DNA of 64,000 nucleotides, from assembly GCA_936450465.1 (NCBI GenBank), contig OW388289.1, forward strand, positions 82,206,868 to 82,270,867, in the 5' to 3' direction. The translations under genes were made by a program, and so were the position numbers. Under the pieces are notes generated by a model, which was not told the origin of the DNA, made no database searches, and was given only the letters and a program-made list of their open reading frames with translations. The stretch comes from Gibbula magus. Lineage: Eukaryota; Mollusca; Gastropoda; Trochida; Trochidae. Below are positions 10,801 to 23,760 of this stretch, one piece after another (within the stretch, counting starts at the first letter, position 1; each line of letters begins with the position of its first letter).

Positions 10801-13800
10801 AACATTGACTATCATAACAATTATGTTTGTTTCCTAGCCCGGTATGGGCAAGGCAAACATTTCCTTGGGTTACAATCATAGATTACTCTTTGCCTTATGT
10901 CTTGCAGAAACATAATATCAAAAACAATATTTTTTTAAATATAAGTAGTGTGTATGCTACCTAATATATTATGTAATTGAGCCTGGCTTGGACAATAGGT
11001 TATACGCACTTGATGACTTACTTATTTATACACCTATCCCCGACAACTCTAGATCTCAGAGTTTATTCGTTATGACAAGGGTATATACTAAAATAGATAC
11101 AACGTCCAACAGAGAGGACGATAAGTAAAAAAGAACATAACTGTCAACTCTGCACAGGGTCTCATATATCAAACTCATCAGCAGTGTCGCAAACATGGTG
11201 TAGGTATCGCTTCAGCACGTCCAGGGCATCAAGTGACGTTTCGAGCTAACGACCCGTGATAACTAGCATCAGCAGGGAGAAGTAGTCCCCTGTCTCTCCT
11301 GGTCTGGAAGGTCAACGGGAGATTTTACTCATTTGATAGAACCGTAATATTTCCCGACAAGCACCAGTGCATGGGGGTAAACATAAGGTTACGCCGTCAT
11401 TACTTAATATCTAAACAGAGCAAGGTTAGGTAAGCTAAGTTCAAGACCATTATCTACTGATGGAGTTGGTAATTGTTGTTAACGCTTGACTGGTCATTAT
11501 GTTGGTGACTATGGAATCTCCATATTAGATATTCTTTTATAAGTGCGATACTTCATGTAAATATTCATACATCGTTCTGTTATAATGAGATACTTATACC
11601 ACCCTGAACTATACGCCACGAGGGGCACAAGACACACATATTATTACCCTAACGAACAACATCGTTTCTTTTCCATTCTTAACTCCTTGGGAGTATGCAA
11701 CCTAGCTGCCAATTTCGGCGATTGTAAGGTAATCTGTCACATTGCCTTCTCTTCCATACTTCCACAGCTCCAGTTGAACAGAGATACACTTTGAATAAAA
11801 CTCTCGGGTTATCCATGCATGAAGCGGGTCACCCGTACAGCGAGACCCGCTCATTATTGCTGAACTTCACTGATAGCAGTCAGATGAGCAATGTACAGGG
11901 TCACATGCCAATTCCACTTAAATATTTCAACAATATGTCACGGTTTGTTCATTAGCGAACTACAGACCACCAGCTGCTGAGTTGAGGAATGAAGTAGGTT
12001 ATATATGTATATGTTCATTTTAGAAGAACACATGCAGTAAAAGAGCTACAACTGACTGTTCGATCGATGTGAATGGGTTCGCGATTAAAGTGTTTCAGCA
12101 AGACATAAAGCTTTGAAACTAAATGTCCACCACAAACTTTAATAGACATTGACATATCACCGTGTACTACATACTCCTGCAACTTATGAATGTTTTAAAT
12201 ACTCACATAACTAACGTATCTTAATAAAATATCGAAAAGTCAAAGGCACAGTTCGTATTAATGCAATAAAACAAACCCTTTGTTAAAACCGTCTTTCATG
12301 GTAAAACCATCGAATTATAAGCACAACGAAATCTCTTCTTTTTGGAAATGGAGCAAAAAGTCCTATTATACAAGTTGCAATTTGTCCAGTTACGGCCAAC
12401 TCTCGGTAAGGAATCGTTTTCCTCTAAAACTCTACTTGTAACGACGCTGTATGAGCTTTGAGAGCCATTCAGTATTTGATAACAGACGTAATGAGAATTG
12501 AGAAGTTGTTTTGACAGAGATTAACGGCCTGTTCCAAACCAATTCCATCGTTATTCAAGAGAACAACAGAGTCTGGTCTAAGACCCCTTCCTCAATTGGC
12601 CGACTGTTCTTATTGACAGACTCCAAGACGGAATGTCTAACCGATGCAGACACCGAGACCCTCATATAGCTTTCTCTTCAAGAACGTGCACTGGAATTGC
12701 TTCGGTGCTGGATTCGTCTAACAAAAAAACTCGATTAGATCGAGTCATAAGAGTCATTCACACGATATGCTCTTCTTTAAGAGTTGTTAGTCGCGACTGG
12801 ATAAACAATGATGCCAAATCTTGGCATCTTCAGAGAAGGTCATTGACCCGATGGTTCCGTTCGTAAGTGGTGTACCATTCGTATTGTTTTTCCCATACCC
12901 TCTTGGAGCGTCTTGGAGCGCTTTGCTTCCATGGACGTGACGTCATGAATGATATTTGACCCCGCTCTGAAGGTCATCTATAAACATGCAGGTCATTCTC
13001 CTGCTGCAGACATAGACGAGGCAGAAGTGTTACATGCATGAAACTAGATCCAATTATTCCCAATTTCGAAATTACCGGCCATTCGTCCTACTATAACTTG
13101 AAACAAATCTCGCAGTTATGAATACCATTCGTCACTGGAAACAGTTTCATCGATTTATCATCTTTTAGCATGTATGCAAAACGTACTATAAACATAAATC
13201 TATTGTAAATCAATCAATGCGGACGCGAGATATAATAAAGATTGTCTGTAAGTCCGTGGGTGTGTTTGCGTGCGTCTCCTGGACCAGGAGGGTAGCATAA
13301 TTCAAATAGGAAGTGTTCTAGAGTACTGATAAACACAAACAAAATAAGAAAATTTCATGTTTCAATATGAGTTTAACAAAGACATTTACCTGCAGTCATT
13401 TCAAACATAAACCCAAACCAGGCTACATAACTTCTCATTCGATATTTCCCAAAGTCAAAATCTTCAAAACATATAACCCGAGACGAGTGAGGCGAGGTAT
13501 ATGTTCCACCCATCTCTCTGAAGATATCCTCAACAATTTCGCAGCGAGCACAAATGTATATAGACAGTGCCAGTAGTAAAGCAGCGTGTGAAGCACGTGG
13601 CGAGGGATACACGACCAGATGGGGCAACTGTAAACACAAGTTGCATCACCCCTCCCCTGACGTCTGAAGGAGAAAACAGCCAACTAGAAAAATATCCAAG
13701 ATATGGAAAAATGTGGAAAAGTTCAAATGAAGCCTGGAAGACTTCTGGATGAGAGTATTGTTTATCGGTAGATGATAGGGTAGTTATGTATAGGCAAGCA

Positions 13801-14389
13801 TCTTCCCATTGTTAAAGAGGTTGCTATGTTGCTATCTGTCTGAGAATAATGGTTATTGCCTGGTCTGGCAATGCGAGGTATCGCCACATGGCCGATATGC
13901 CCGGTATCATCCTGCACTCGGCATACACCATGCTAATAACAGATACTCATCGTCCTAATGGAATGTGACTAGCAACACGAAACTGGCAATAACTCCAATT
14001 AGAACAAGTTATTAATTATCTTCTGGTATATGTCAGAGAGAAACCGTTGATGAAATGCTAACGGTTGACACACTACATTGCCCTTAAAGATTGTATGAGT
14101 GATGGTTTAGCAGTCGGTTATTAACCGTCAAAGGTTACAATACTTAAAACCCAGCCTCTTATAGTACTCACGATTTTCTTTCAAACAATGACTTTAACCC
14201 TGTCGGTGATAATATGGGCCGATGACCTACAAACAACTGAATAAAGAATATGGAACAACAGTATGTATATAAACTACATGTATTGTTGTTATATGGTTTC
14301 ACCGAGGAAACGACCTTAAGTTGTGTATATCGCTTTACGGTCTTGCGTATATATGTACAACTTCCATTACGCAAACAAAATTAACACAC
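7883..14389. other. Long non-coding stretch
   Basis: About 6.5 kb without a supportable gene. Items seen: a possible opposite-strand SINE scrap at 8048-8061; a high-complexity block at 9500-9760 containing TTGCCTTTCCCAATAAGCG and the near-palindrome TGATCGATTCATTGATCG, which could be conserved non-coding DNA; GTCTTGGAGC repeated in tandem near 12900-12920; and a perfect CRE octamer at 12938-12945. All open frames here are under 90 codons. Confidence 0.4.
12938..12945. promoter_or_regulatory. Palindromic CRE octamer TGACGTCA
   Basis: A perfect cAMP-response-element octamer between unrelated sequences. No TATA box or start codon is obviously coupled to it, so this is a motif match rather than evidence of a promoter. 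Confidence 0.2.
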
Positions 14390-14722
14390 TTAATTAGACA
14401 CATTAAGATATTCGACCTTTATTCTACACGCTCTCTGTGGTAAGATAGTCCGTGTAAAATATTAACTTGGTAAACTATACTCTCTGATCTTGTATATCTA
14501 TTTTACCGGAGTGAGTAATCAGCTTCGAAATATTCGCTATGGCCTTAATGATGTTTTTGAATTAACATAATTAATAAGACATCATTAAAACATTGTTCCT
14601 ATATAACGCAAGCTTTTGTGCCAGGATAGTCGTAACAATGGCTAAAGACAGTCTGATCTTCGTAATTCCAGTCATTGTACCTTTCCGGAGTTCTCAGCTG
14701 CGAATCAGTCGTGATAGCCTCC
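14390..14722. repeat. Diverged tandem duplication, about 178-bp period
   Basis: Two blocks (about 14390-14546 and 14570-14722) share the same ordered words: TTAAT-AGACA, CATTAA, a GATAGTC core, CTGATCTT, TACC-TTCCGGAGT or its equivalent, TCAGCT-CGAA and GATAGCCT or TATGGCCT. The two copies have clearly drifted. The alignment was made by eye and its limits are soft. Confidence 0.4.
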
Positions 14723-15618
14723 AGCTTGTTTACACAGAGTCTATGTGTTGCTTAACTTAACGAAGGTTTACAGCAACAGCTCGAGTTGGACAGGACCAAA
14801 TCATAAGAAGAAACATCTGTAACGTTGTCCTCGGGGAAGTGAGTTTGAAGCATTTCGTCCATGCATTGTTTGCCGTACATGAGTTTGAGAAAGTTACTAA
14901 GAGGAATTAATAAGGACGTTATGCCTTCTGTATTCTGGATTTATGTATTGAAAAAAATGGTGTCACGAATGTATCTAAGACTATATTGAATATCGAATGA
15001 TCAACTAAAATATAAATCTTATCATGGTTTTGATGCAGTAAAGTTACACCATGAGCTTAACTTGTTATTATTCAGTGATCGATTGAAAGTTATCCAACGG
15101 TCATTATGACAAAGTAATGTTGCCAACAGAAGTAAAGAAGGCTGTTACCCAGGGGTAAATCAGGTCATATTTTCGAAGCTGTCGTAGTATTAATGTTAAT
15201 GTATGGCACTCACGACTATCTTAGGGCTTCGAACATATGTGTCCAGGTAGCTATTTAGTAAAAACCAGGTGATGGGTTGTAAGGAAATCCTATATTTTAA
15301 AAAAGCAGAAAAGAAATAGATAACTTTCAAGAAGTTAATATATTTGATCTTTGGTGTGTTAAATCTAATTTAGCGATAAAACATAAAATACAGCAAGCCA
15401 CCATCAGGTTTTCCAATAACTGGCACCCCCTGTGTCATCGGGTCATGAAAGCATAACGTCAATACAGTTCTCTCTGAAGTAGAATAATTCCTATTACTAG
15501 TGCTTTTAATAAAACTATGTCAGTATTGATACGAAATCAAACAGGCTAAAACAAACAATTATAATTATCATATTATTGTACTTTAAGACAATGTACTATT
15601 CAACAATTTATAAAACTT
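14723..15618. other. Non-coding stretch upstream of the LINE insertion
   Basis: No gene or repeat recognised. It ends at the left target-site duplication of the LINE. Confidence 0.4.
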
Positions 15619-15631
15619 ATTGGAATTTATT
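15619..15631. repeat. Target-site duplication, left copy
   Basis: ATTGGAATTTATT, identical to 17853-17865 on the other side of the LINE. Confidence 0.8.
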
Positions 15632-17852
15632 TATTTATTTTTTAAATTTTATTTTTAAAATTGTTTTTATTCAGTTCAAAGTTCTTTGTTTACAAGTTCT
15701 TTACATACATTCAAGTCTTGCACTCATTCATCATTTTTACATATATGAACATGTAGACTGGGATAGTTGGAATTTCAACTACTGAAGCATATCGTTCACC
15801 ACTGGTCTCCATTTTTGTTCAAATATAAAACTTTTGTTGTTCTTTGTTGCAATATATTTCTCTATTTTCATTATCTCCGTCAAAGATTTGATAAAGTGTT
15901 TAAATGTTGGGACTTTACTACTTTTTATGCTCATATGTATATGTTTCTTGGCTAGGAGAATGCTATGATTAGTAAGATGATCTGAATTTTGGGAACCAAA
16001 AAAGACTATGAATTTAGTAAGGCAAAATCCGGTATTTTTTCTTTTAAATAACTTTCTAAGCGAGACCAAAAGTTTTTGATATGCTTACAATAGTAATATA
16101 CATGTTCCACATTTTCTTTTTCTTCATACAGAAAGAACATCTATCATCATCAACAATTTTCATGTATAATAACTCATGTTTGGTGTACATTTTCTTATGA
16201 ATAAATCTGTATTGGAAGACTATCAGTTTAACATCTTTTGTACATTTTCTAAATTTGGTGAATTTTTTTTTTCCAGTTCATATTTTCAGGAAATTGTGGG
16301 GTAGATTATCTTCTTTATCAAAATGTCATATAAGTATCTACAACCCTTAGATCTTTTCAAAACGTTTCTTAAAGGTTCTGAAATATTGTTCATATTTTCA
16401 TTAATGAAGTATTCGTCCGCAATAGATTTTCTCCATTGCAGAGGAATATTTAATATCATTTTATTGTAATGCAGTATGGTACCATTTAAATCATACTTTT
16501 TTTTAATTGTGCGAAAGATAATATTATAATACCTTTAGAATCACATAATCGTATAAATTCCTTTCGAAAACCATGACTTGATGATAAAGTTTGGATGAAT
16601 ATATTGATGGTTAAGCAATAGAGGTTCAGCTAAAAAATCCTCTATTTTGTTTCCATCACATTTATGGAGACTATAATAGGAGTTCCAAGCTTCTAATACA
16701 TCTTGCCAAAAGGGGTTTTCTAAAGAAAAAAAGGTATTAATGTTAGCCAGAGTGTAAATAAATCTCCATCTGGGAAATTTTGTTGATATTTAATATCTTT
16801 TTTTTGTATGTATCTCTGTAAATATGATAATTTTAGGGATGTAATAAATGAAGTGATATCTACCATTCTTAGGCCTCCTTCGTCATAGTTTCGCATTATA
16901 TTTTCCCGTTTTATTTTATCTTTTTTGCCATTCCATAGGAATTCAAAAAATAATTTATTTAGGTCTTTAATAACAGTAGTTGGCGGGTTGGGTAAAGCTG
17001 TGAATATATGAACTAATGTTGATACCGCTAGAGATTTGATGACTATTATTTTGCCAATTAATGTTAAGTTGCGTTTTCGACAATTTCCCAGTATTTTTTT
17101 TATATTGTCTAGCTTTTTACATGTATTGATTACCCATAGGTTTTCTAACATTGCATTTAATGTGATTCCCAAAACATCAAAGTTACCCTCTTCCCAGTCT
17201 AACTGAAGATTGCTGCATAGTTTTATACTACTCCCTGCCATAGAGCCTAGCCATACAACCTTTGTTTTTTGCTTATTTAGTTTTAATCCAGACATTTTAT
17301 AAAATGTGTCTAAAGTATTCATTGCTGCCTGTAGACTCTTTTCCGCCCCATTTAGAAATAATTCTGTATCGTCAGCATATTGTCCTATCTTATGTTCGGT
17401 ATCATGTAAAACGATGCCTTTGATATCTTTGTTTTGCCTAATCATTATCCCTAATATTTCTGCTACTAATAAAAAAGATATGGAGATATCGGGTCGCCCT
17501 GTCTACATCCTCTTTCGTTATCAAACAATGTGAAAAGATGACCATTTTGTGAAACGCAAGATTGATTATTATTAATTAATATTTGGATCCATTTTATCAT
17601 GTTTGTTCCAAACAGAATGTTTTAAAGACATCTATTATAAACGTTTTTGAGACAGTATGAAATGCTTTTTCAAAGTCAATTAATACAAGAAGCCCGCGTT
17701 GTTTTCTTAATTTAGTTTCAAATATAATATCATACAACAAACGAATATTATCACATATACATCTACGGGATATGAAGCCCGTTTGATAACTATGTATAAG
17801 GGATGGTAGAACTGATTTTAATCTATTTGCAATACATGAATTAAAAAAGAAA
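15632..17852 (-). mobile_element. 5'-truncated L1/Tx1-like non-LTR retrotransposon
   Basis: The element reads on the minus strand. Its coding body (see the pseudogene entry) runs down to about 15779. A short 3' UTR follows and ends in an A-rich tail with AATAAA and AATAAATAAATAAA words (plus-strand T-rich tract 15632-15675). The 13-base ATTGGAATTTATT stands at 15619-15631 and again at 17853-17865, exactly at both ends, as a target-site duplication. In the element's sense the nick site reads ATT/AATAAA, close to the TT/AAAA preference of L1-type endonucleases. The 5' end is cut inside the reverse transcriptase, so the endonuclease region is missing. This is typical of incomplete target-primed reverse transcription. 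The clade (L1, Tx1 or relative) is judged by eye. Confidence 0.85.
15779..17845 (-). pseudogene. Reverse transcriptase (ORF2) remnant of the LINE
   Basis: Translated in segments, this gives from the truncated 5' end: CIANRLKSVLPSLIH (motif 2 region), LIDFEKAF (motif A, acidic residue kept, but the usual following Asp is His), RGCRQGDPISPYLF (motif B) and QYADDTELF (motif C, catalytic Asp pair intact). Next come the L1-like region with FLWNGKKDKIKR and GGLRM, the EDFLAEPLLLNHQ block near 16630, a CCHC-type knuckle around 16085-16145 and the C-terminal helix-rich end (15779-16069). The longest intact piece is 241 codons, 16720-17445. Frameshifts are evident near 17618 and 17476, the latter apparently one T lost from a T run. 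Others lie near 16125 and 16025, and in-frame stops fall near 16550. It cannot make an active enzyme. Confidence 0.9.
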
Positions 17853-17865
17853 ATTGGAATTTATT
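17853..17865. repeat. Target-site duplication, right copy
   Basis: ATTGGAATTTATT, identical to 15619-15631. Similarity to the reverse transcriptase ends within about 10 bases of it, which marks the truncated 5' end. Confidence 0.8.
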
Positions 17866-19102
17866 AATCATAAAGAGCATTTTAAAAATAAAGATAGTTT
17901 TAACAATCACACATATAAAAGAAAATGCTCTAGAGTAAAACATTTTTTAGCAGGGTATAGCCGAGATATTAGACCCAAATGAATATGTGTAATAAAACAA
18001 AGGATAGCTAGCAAAACACTGATTTATTTATCTATACCAGCAGGTAACAAAAAAAGTAATCTTTAATGTGCTTGCTGACAATGTTACTGAACATGGCTAC
18101 AACAGTATCAAGGATGTGCACATCTAAAACTAACAACTGGGTGAGGGTGTACAGAAACAAGGGTGTCCTACTTCCTTGTGGAGAATAGTTTAAATACAAC
18201 AGCTGAAGAACAACAGTGGACTTTTCAACATACATCACAAGACTAGATAACGATATATAAGGATACTCAAAATGTATATATCTTATAAACAGATTCAGAA
18301 GACCAGAAAGCATTAACAAGCAGTAAAATAATAAGCAATATGTAAAAGAGTTACTGAAAATGACACCATGTCCTAGGGAAAATGTATTAATATGTGTTGC
18401 GCTACGATGTCATTCTAACGTTCAAAACTGCAGTATAGTGAACCTGTAATACTACTAGAAGGCAGGCAACTGAGAAATGAAATGAATTTCTGAGACTCTT
18501 GCTGAGGTGAGTCTTCATTTATAATAAAACACGTATTGTCTGTAGCAATCCACTCAGCTTCATTGTGGATAAGATTTGTTAACACGTTGGGCCAGACCTG
18601 ATTGTTAGATCAAATATCACATTCCCTGATTCTGAAGCTGAAGGTTAGGCAGACCAGACAAAACCCTACACGTCCAACAATCCGACCATGGTGTGATGTA
18701 ACCATAGCAATATGAAAATATGCCACATTCGAAGGTTAAGGCCATTCGATGTTGGACATGGGACACTTTTATGAAGCTTAAAATTGATTCTGGAGAAATG
18801 AATAAAGGTTTCAAGAAGTACAAGAATTGGAGGATTCCGGAACCTTGACATTTCATTTCAAACCCGGCAATATATTCCTTAACGATTGCAGCTTCAGTTT
18901 CCCACAGCACGTCCAGTTGAATAAACTAGATTAGATTGTCCGGGAACGTGCTGTATCGTAGACGCTAGGCTCTTGTCGGGTAATTACTCTTTAATCCTCT
19001 TTTGTCATCGAAACTCACAGAGATGAAAATAATCTCCGCGAGAGAAGGAGATCATTATTAATCGCCTGTTCATGGCACCTTCAAGAGGCAGAGCAATACT
19101 TT
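17866..19102. other. Non-coding stretch
   Basis: No gene or repeat recognised. The overlapping minus-strand frames around 18617-18910 (up to 97 codons) show no domain. Confidence 0.4.
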
Positions 19103-19174
19103 TCTGGTTCGCTAATAAACACTGAACGAACAGTGAATCTGGTTCGCTAATAAACACTGAACGAACAGTGAATC
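19103..19174. repeat. Perfect 35-bp tandem duplication
   Basis: Two identical head-to-tail copies (19103-19137 and 19138-19172) beginning TCTGGTTCGCTAATAAACAC, then two shared bases. Each copy contains the short stem CACTG...CAGTG. Lack of divergence suggests a recent slippage or repair event. Confidence 0.9.
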
Positions 19175-22100
19175 GATTTCAACGATAAGAACGCACATCT
19201 GGACTGCTAATACATACAGAGATGTATTTATAAGATTTCAAAACATGTTTAATGACTCACTGGCCAACATGGTTTTGACACAAAAATTATGAAATTAAAT
19301 AATTCTAAGGTGTTCCAATTGAACTACATATAGTCGTTAAGGCGATTTTCCACAAGAGATTTATTGATTTTGTAATGTATATGTGTAAAAAAATATAATC
19401 TTTGTGGAATAACATACAAATAATGTAAACAAAAAAGTTGAAGTTTGAAACCATAAACAAGTAAAAAAGGAGAAATAAGTTTAATGGTTTATTCACCTGA
19501 GTACCTCTAGGAAAACAAAACGCAATTGAAGGAAGTTATTCAATTCGTATCAAATCAAATATCGTATTTCATAAAGTTTCATTGAAGCTACACACACGTT
19601 TTACTTTATACAGCAAATATTGTTTCGTGTGAGTGGGTGTTAGTTTTGTATGTAGGTGTTGGAGGTGTAATTGGTGGTACGTATTGGTGTGTAGGTACTT
19701 AAATGTATACTTAAAGTATGTGTGGGAGAGCACGACTAATTTGCGTGACTTATGTAAGTCTTTGTTCGGGGTCCGAGCATATGGTAACACGACAGAAGAT
19801 CGCTCTTCCCTCCCTTCAGTTTTCCTATTGTTCCTCTGCTCTACAATGGCGACTTATTTGTTCAGCTAGAAATGGAGAGTTCTGATTAGTTGCATTGGAA
19901 AAAAATTGCAAGCAACGACGCCGTTGTAAAGGTGGCATTTACCAATGACACGTCATAATGCTATTTTTGAAAACAGAAACGTAAAATAAACGTTTTCTTG
20001 TTTGATTTTTTCCTTGATGTATGATTTTTGAATTTGTGACAACAATCGAACATAAACACACTGATAAATAAAAAAAGGATCAAATCAGAGACAAAAACAG
20101 AAAATCGTTTATGTGTGTACATCATACATATTCAAAGGACATCTGCTAATTAGCAAAACAATTTACAGTCAAAGGCTAAGATTGTTTAAGCATCTTGATG
20201 GTCGATGTAGCCGATGTAAGATGAGATTTCAATTGATAAAAAGCAGGAATATCATATGTGGTACCCTTTCCCGCCGCTAGGGGAAATATAGCCCGAATAG
20301 ATCAGATGTTTCACTCGGAAATCTGAACGGAGTAACCTGAAGAGAATGGAAGGAGATATGTAACTATACTGAAGTTTTTATGGTAACGCATGTTTTGAAA
20401 ATAAGTTGTTAAAAACCGTTTGTGGCATCCCTATAGTGTCAAACTTTGGTTCGAATCTAATGTTGCGTCAATACGAATATGGACGTTTTTTCAGAAACAA
20501 CTGAATGGCACTGTCATTCTGATTTGTGTTCTGTTATTAACACCATGACTGGCCCTCGCAAACGATTCGTAACATAATATAAACTCTAGCACCTGTCTCA
20601 AAGAAGCTGTGTAAAGAACTAGTGAACATGTTACTTTGAATTTATAGCGAGTTGTTGAGGCCCTGAGTCATAGAAGACCTAATCAATCGCAGAAAGAAAA
20701 TATAAAAAAGAAGTTGGCTGAGAAAAGAAATATCTTCAATTTCTGTACATGTTTTTTTGGGGGACATTGTGGAATATTGATTTGGCGAGCAGATAAAGCA
20801 TTGTTGCAAACTAATAGAGAGCGAAATGCTCTGCCATTTATTCTGTTAAAGAAAGGTCAATTCTTAAACAAACACGATTCGACGGGAAGTGAAGGCAATT
20901 TGTTGGAAGAAGGACTGTTCTAGATCCGAGCTCTGTCAACAAGCCAACTTTCAAAGGAACGACATGTTCAAAACTAAATATTTAAAGTTCATTCCACATC
21001 AAAAGTATTTCTATTAAATTGTAAATTTCGAAATACATGACATTTAGACAGTGAGCAGATATAACATGTAGGCATGGGCTCGCATCTCGCCCTGGTGTCG
21101 TTCGAAAAAAATAAATTGCTGTACTATTACACAATATGTGATCCTATAGGAAAATAGAACAACGACGAATTCGTTAATATTAATTAACTAATTACTAAAT
21201 GACACGTATGTCTTATGCTTCAGTAGTTGGAGCTGAGCCACATTACATCTATCAGAAGGGTACAACAATTAGCTTAATTATCAGTTGCTCGATTTGAGCG
21301 GAGCACCGTTTGCTGAATTGATAAGCTGTTGGGATATTCAGTGTTTGCAAATGGTGCCTGTCGTCCCGTAAAGGTTTTGCAGAGTAGGACCATAAACATT
21401 GTTACGGATTGAAAGGACTAGTTACTAAAACATCACATAGATAACAGGGGAAATATTTTAAAGACGGCACATGCAAAATTTGCCAAAGTCGTATTGTAAA
21501 ATATCCTTTGGCGTGTAGCACGTCGTTCTCACTGGAAAAAAGTGCTCTCACAAAAAGGTTGATAAGTGTTACCAATGGCTAAATAATACACTCCTCAATT
21601 AATAAAAAGAATTCTAAAACGAAGACAGATAGACACATTATATACTGTACATACAAACTTTAAGGCATACTTGCGTATAAAAGTTGTGAGTACACAATAA
21701 GGGTTATACGAGAGACTATAACACATTAAAGTATACTTTTTAAAATATGTACACAATACAATGGAGTAACAACCAGATTTATACGAATATACGAAGCCTA
21801 ACGAATGTCCATGGTTCGGTTAAGCCATGCGAGTCCATTTACCATCAAGCGGTTATTTTAAGGTGTACACATTGAAAAGGTCGCTCGAAGGAAGTCCAAG
21901 TGACCTGACTGATGTAGCGATACCTAAACATTCAGTGTAGAGTTTTAAATATGGTACAAATTGTGGAATGAATAACGATCTGGCTATCTGAACTCTCAAA
22001 TTCGAACAAACCTACACATCTACATGTATACCTCTCACACTGATGAGACCCTCACAACTTTCGCCTTTTATATATACGTCTCACCATTTTCTTCCAATAT

Positions 22101-22377
22101 GGATAACGATTTTCTATGGATACACCTTATCTGGTCATGTAATGAGATATTTTACCCTCTAACGTAACAATAAATTGTATAAACTTGCATAATAGACTGC
22201 AAATTTGAAAAAAATTATATGCACAAAAGTGCTACAGAAACTGAAACTGAAAATAAACTCGAATTCTTTATACCAGAAAACATTAAACATTAAACATTAA
22301 TTCATTAAAAGTTATAAATGTGACATGCTACCGTAACGAATGTAGATAATGAAAACAAGTATTTGTCACAAACGTGA
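19175..22377. other. Non-coding stretch
   Basis: About 3.2 kb of AT-rich DNA with no recognised gene. A (CATTAAA)3 run lies at about 22279-22305. The frames at 19569-19869 read GT-rich DNA on both strands and are not convincing. Confidence 0.4.
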
Positions 22378-22873
22378 CCATGTCCCCCGCTTTAATCAAG
22401 AAATAGGCCAAAAGGATGGACACACAAATTGTACCGAGTAATGACCATTACATGTTTGATTCAATTGTTATTATATCGACTAAGAACATTTTTTGGTCAA
22501 ATTCTTGTAGTGACTTTGACAATGATGTCAATGTCACCCAAATCGACCAGTTTCTGCGTATACCCCAAATGAAGACTCGTATCAAATTTGAAGACTCCAG
22601 GTGCAGCGGTCCATGAGGAATCGCGCTAACAAAATTGTATCCCAAAAAGTTTCAAAGTCTCGTATTTCCCTTAAAAATGAGGTCAAGGTCACCTTAATCG
22701 ACTGGTGTCTGCGTATTCCCCTAATGAAGACTGGTAACAAAGTTGAAGACTGTAGGTGCAGCGGTTTATGAGATATCGCGCTAAAACAAGAAACGGGACG
22801 GACGGACGGACCGACGTATACGAAGCTGAATACTATGTTCCCCGCTCCGCGGCGGCGTTGGACAAAAACATTA
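22378..22873 (+). repeat. Dispersed repeat family B (two units plus GACGG tail)
   Basis: Two tandem units share the words TCGACYRGTKTCTGCGTAT, ATGAAGACT, GTTGAAGACTG or its variant, GGTGCAGCGGT and ATCGCGCTAA (unit 1 about 22500-22630, unit 2 about 22655-22790). They are followed by GGGACGGACGGACGG (22795-22810) and a GC-rich end (CCCGCTCCGCGGCGGCG, 22840-22856). A CCATGTCCCCCGCT word at 22378 echoes the tail and may mark the start. Unit 2 contains AGGTCAAGGTCA (22680-22691), which is less intact in unit 1. The plan resembles family A but the sequence is unrelated. No coding capacity is evident. Confidence 0.7.
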
Positions 22874-23672
22874 TACATCAACACTGAAAAGATACAAAGA
22901 GATTACACTTAATACAGCACAACCAAATGTGAACATGTACTTCATCGAAGGAATGGAACATCATTATACCCATGATAAAACTCGGGAACATTTTGTTCCA
23001 CACCTTATGACATAGAAGCCATTAGTAATCTTTATAATGTATCAGAAGTGGTATTATCTTTCTTCAAAAAGACAAACACTATTTTCATCCGTGTATTTCG
23101 GTCAACTTGTCGACAGTTGGTACATCCTGACCTTTCATACAGCAGATAAATATACAAGATTTGATAAATATAACGAAAATAGATATCTCGTGATAAAACT
23201 TGGTTGATTTGCGAAGAGATAAAGTAAATTAATCTTACTTGAAATGATTCAGTTTTGATAATAACTGAATTAGCAAATCATATCACATAATTATAATTAT
23301 GTTTCTGAAATTCTATATATATCAATTGCAATATAATGTACATTCAGCTGCGAAATATTTATTCTTTGATGACATGAAACTAACACAGACAATCGGACGC
23401 TTCAAGATGTCACGAAATAAAGCTAAATCTAGATTCAATGTATTAATTACATGTAGACTTAGATCAACAAGTTTTTTTTATGCTATTAGTCGTTGAGAAC
23501 AAAATATAGAACTGTCAATCAACATTTATTTAGATTGAATCTAGATATTCAACTTTATTATAATCAAATTTAAGAATTATATATATTTTTATGCGTTTAT
23601 CCTCAATTATCGAACCCCTTTTCAAGTTGATGGCAAAGCAAAACGAACAATTTCCCTGTTACGTGTATATAT
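22874..23672. other. Non-coding stretch
   Basis: AT-rich, no gene or repeat recognised. Confidence 0.4.
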
Positions 23673-23693
23673 GAAGATGATGATGATGATGAT
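23673..23693. repeat. (GAT)n microsatellite
   Basis: Short GAT trinucleotide run beginning GAAGATGATGATGATGATG. Confidence 0.85.
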
Positions 23694-23760
23694 TGTGATT
23701 GATATTATAGAAAGGTCTAACAGACACAACACGAAATAAATATTCCTGATGTTTACATTG

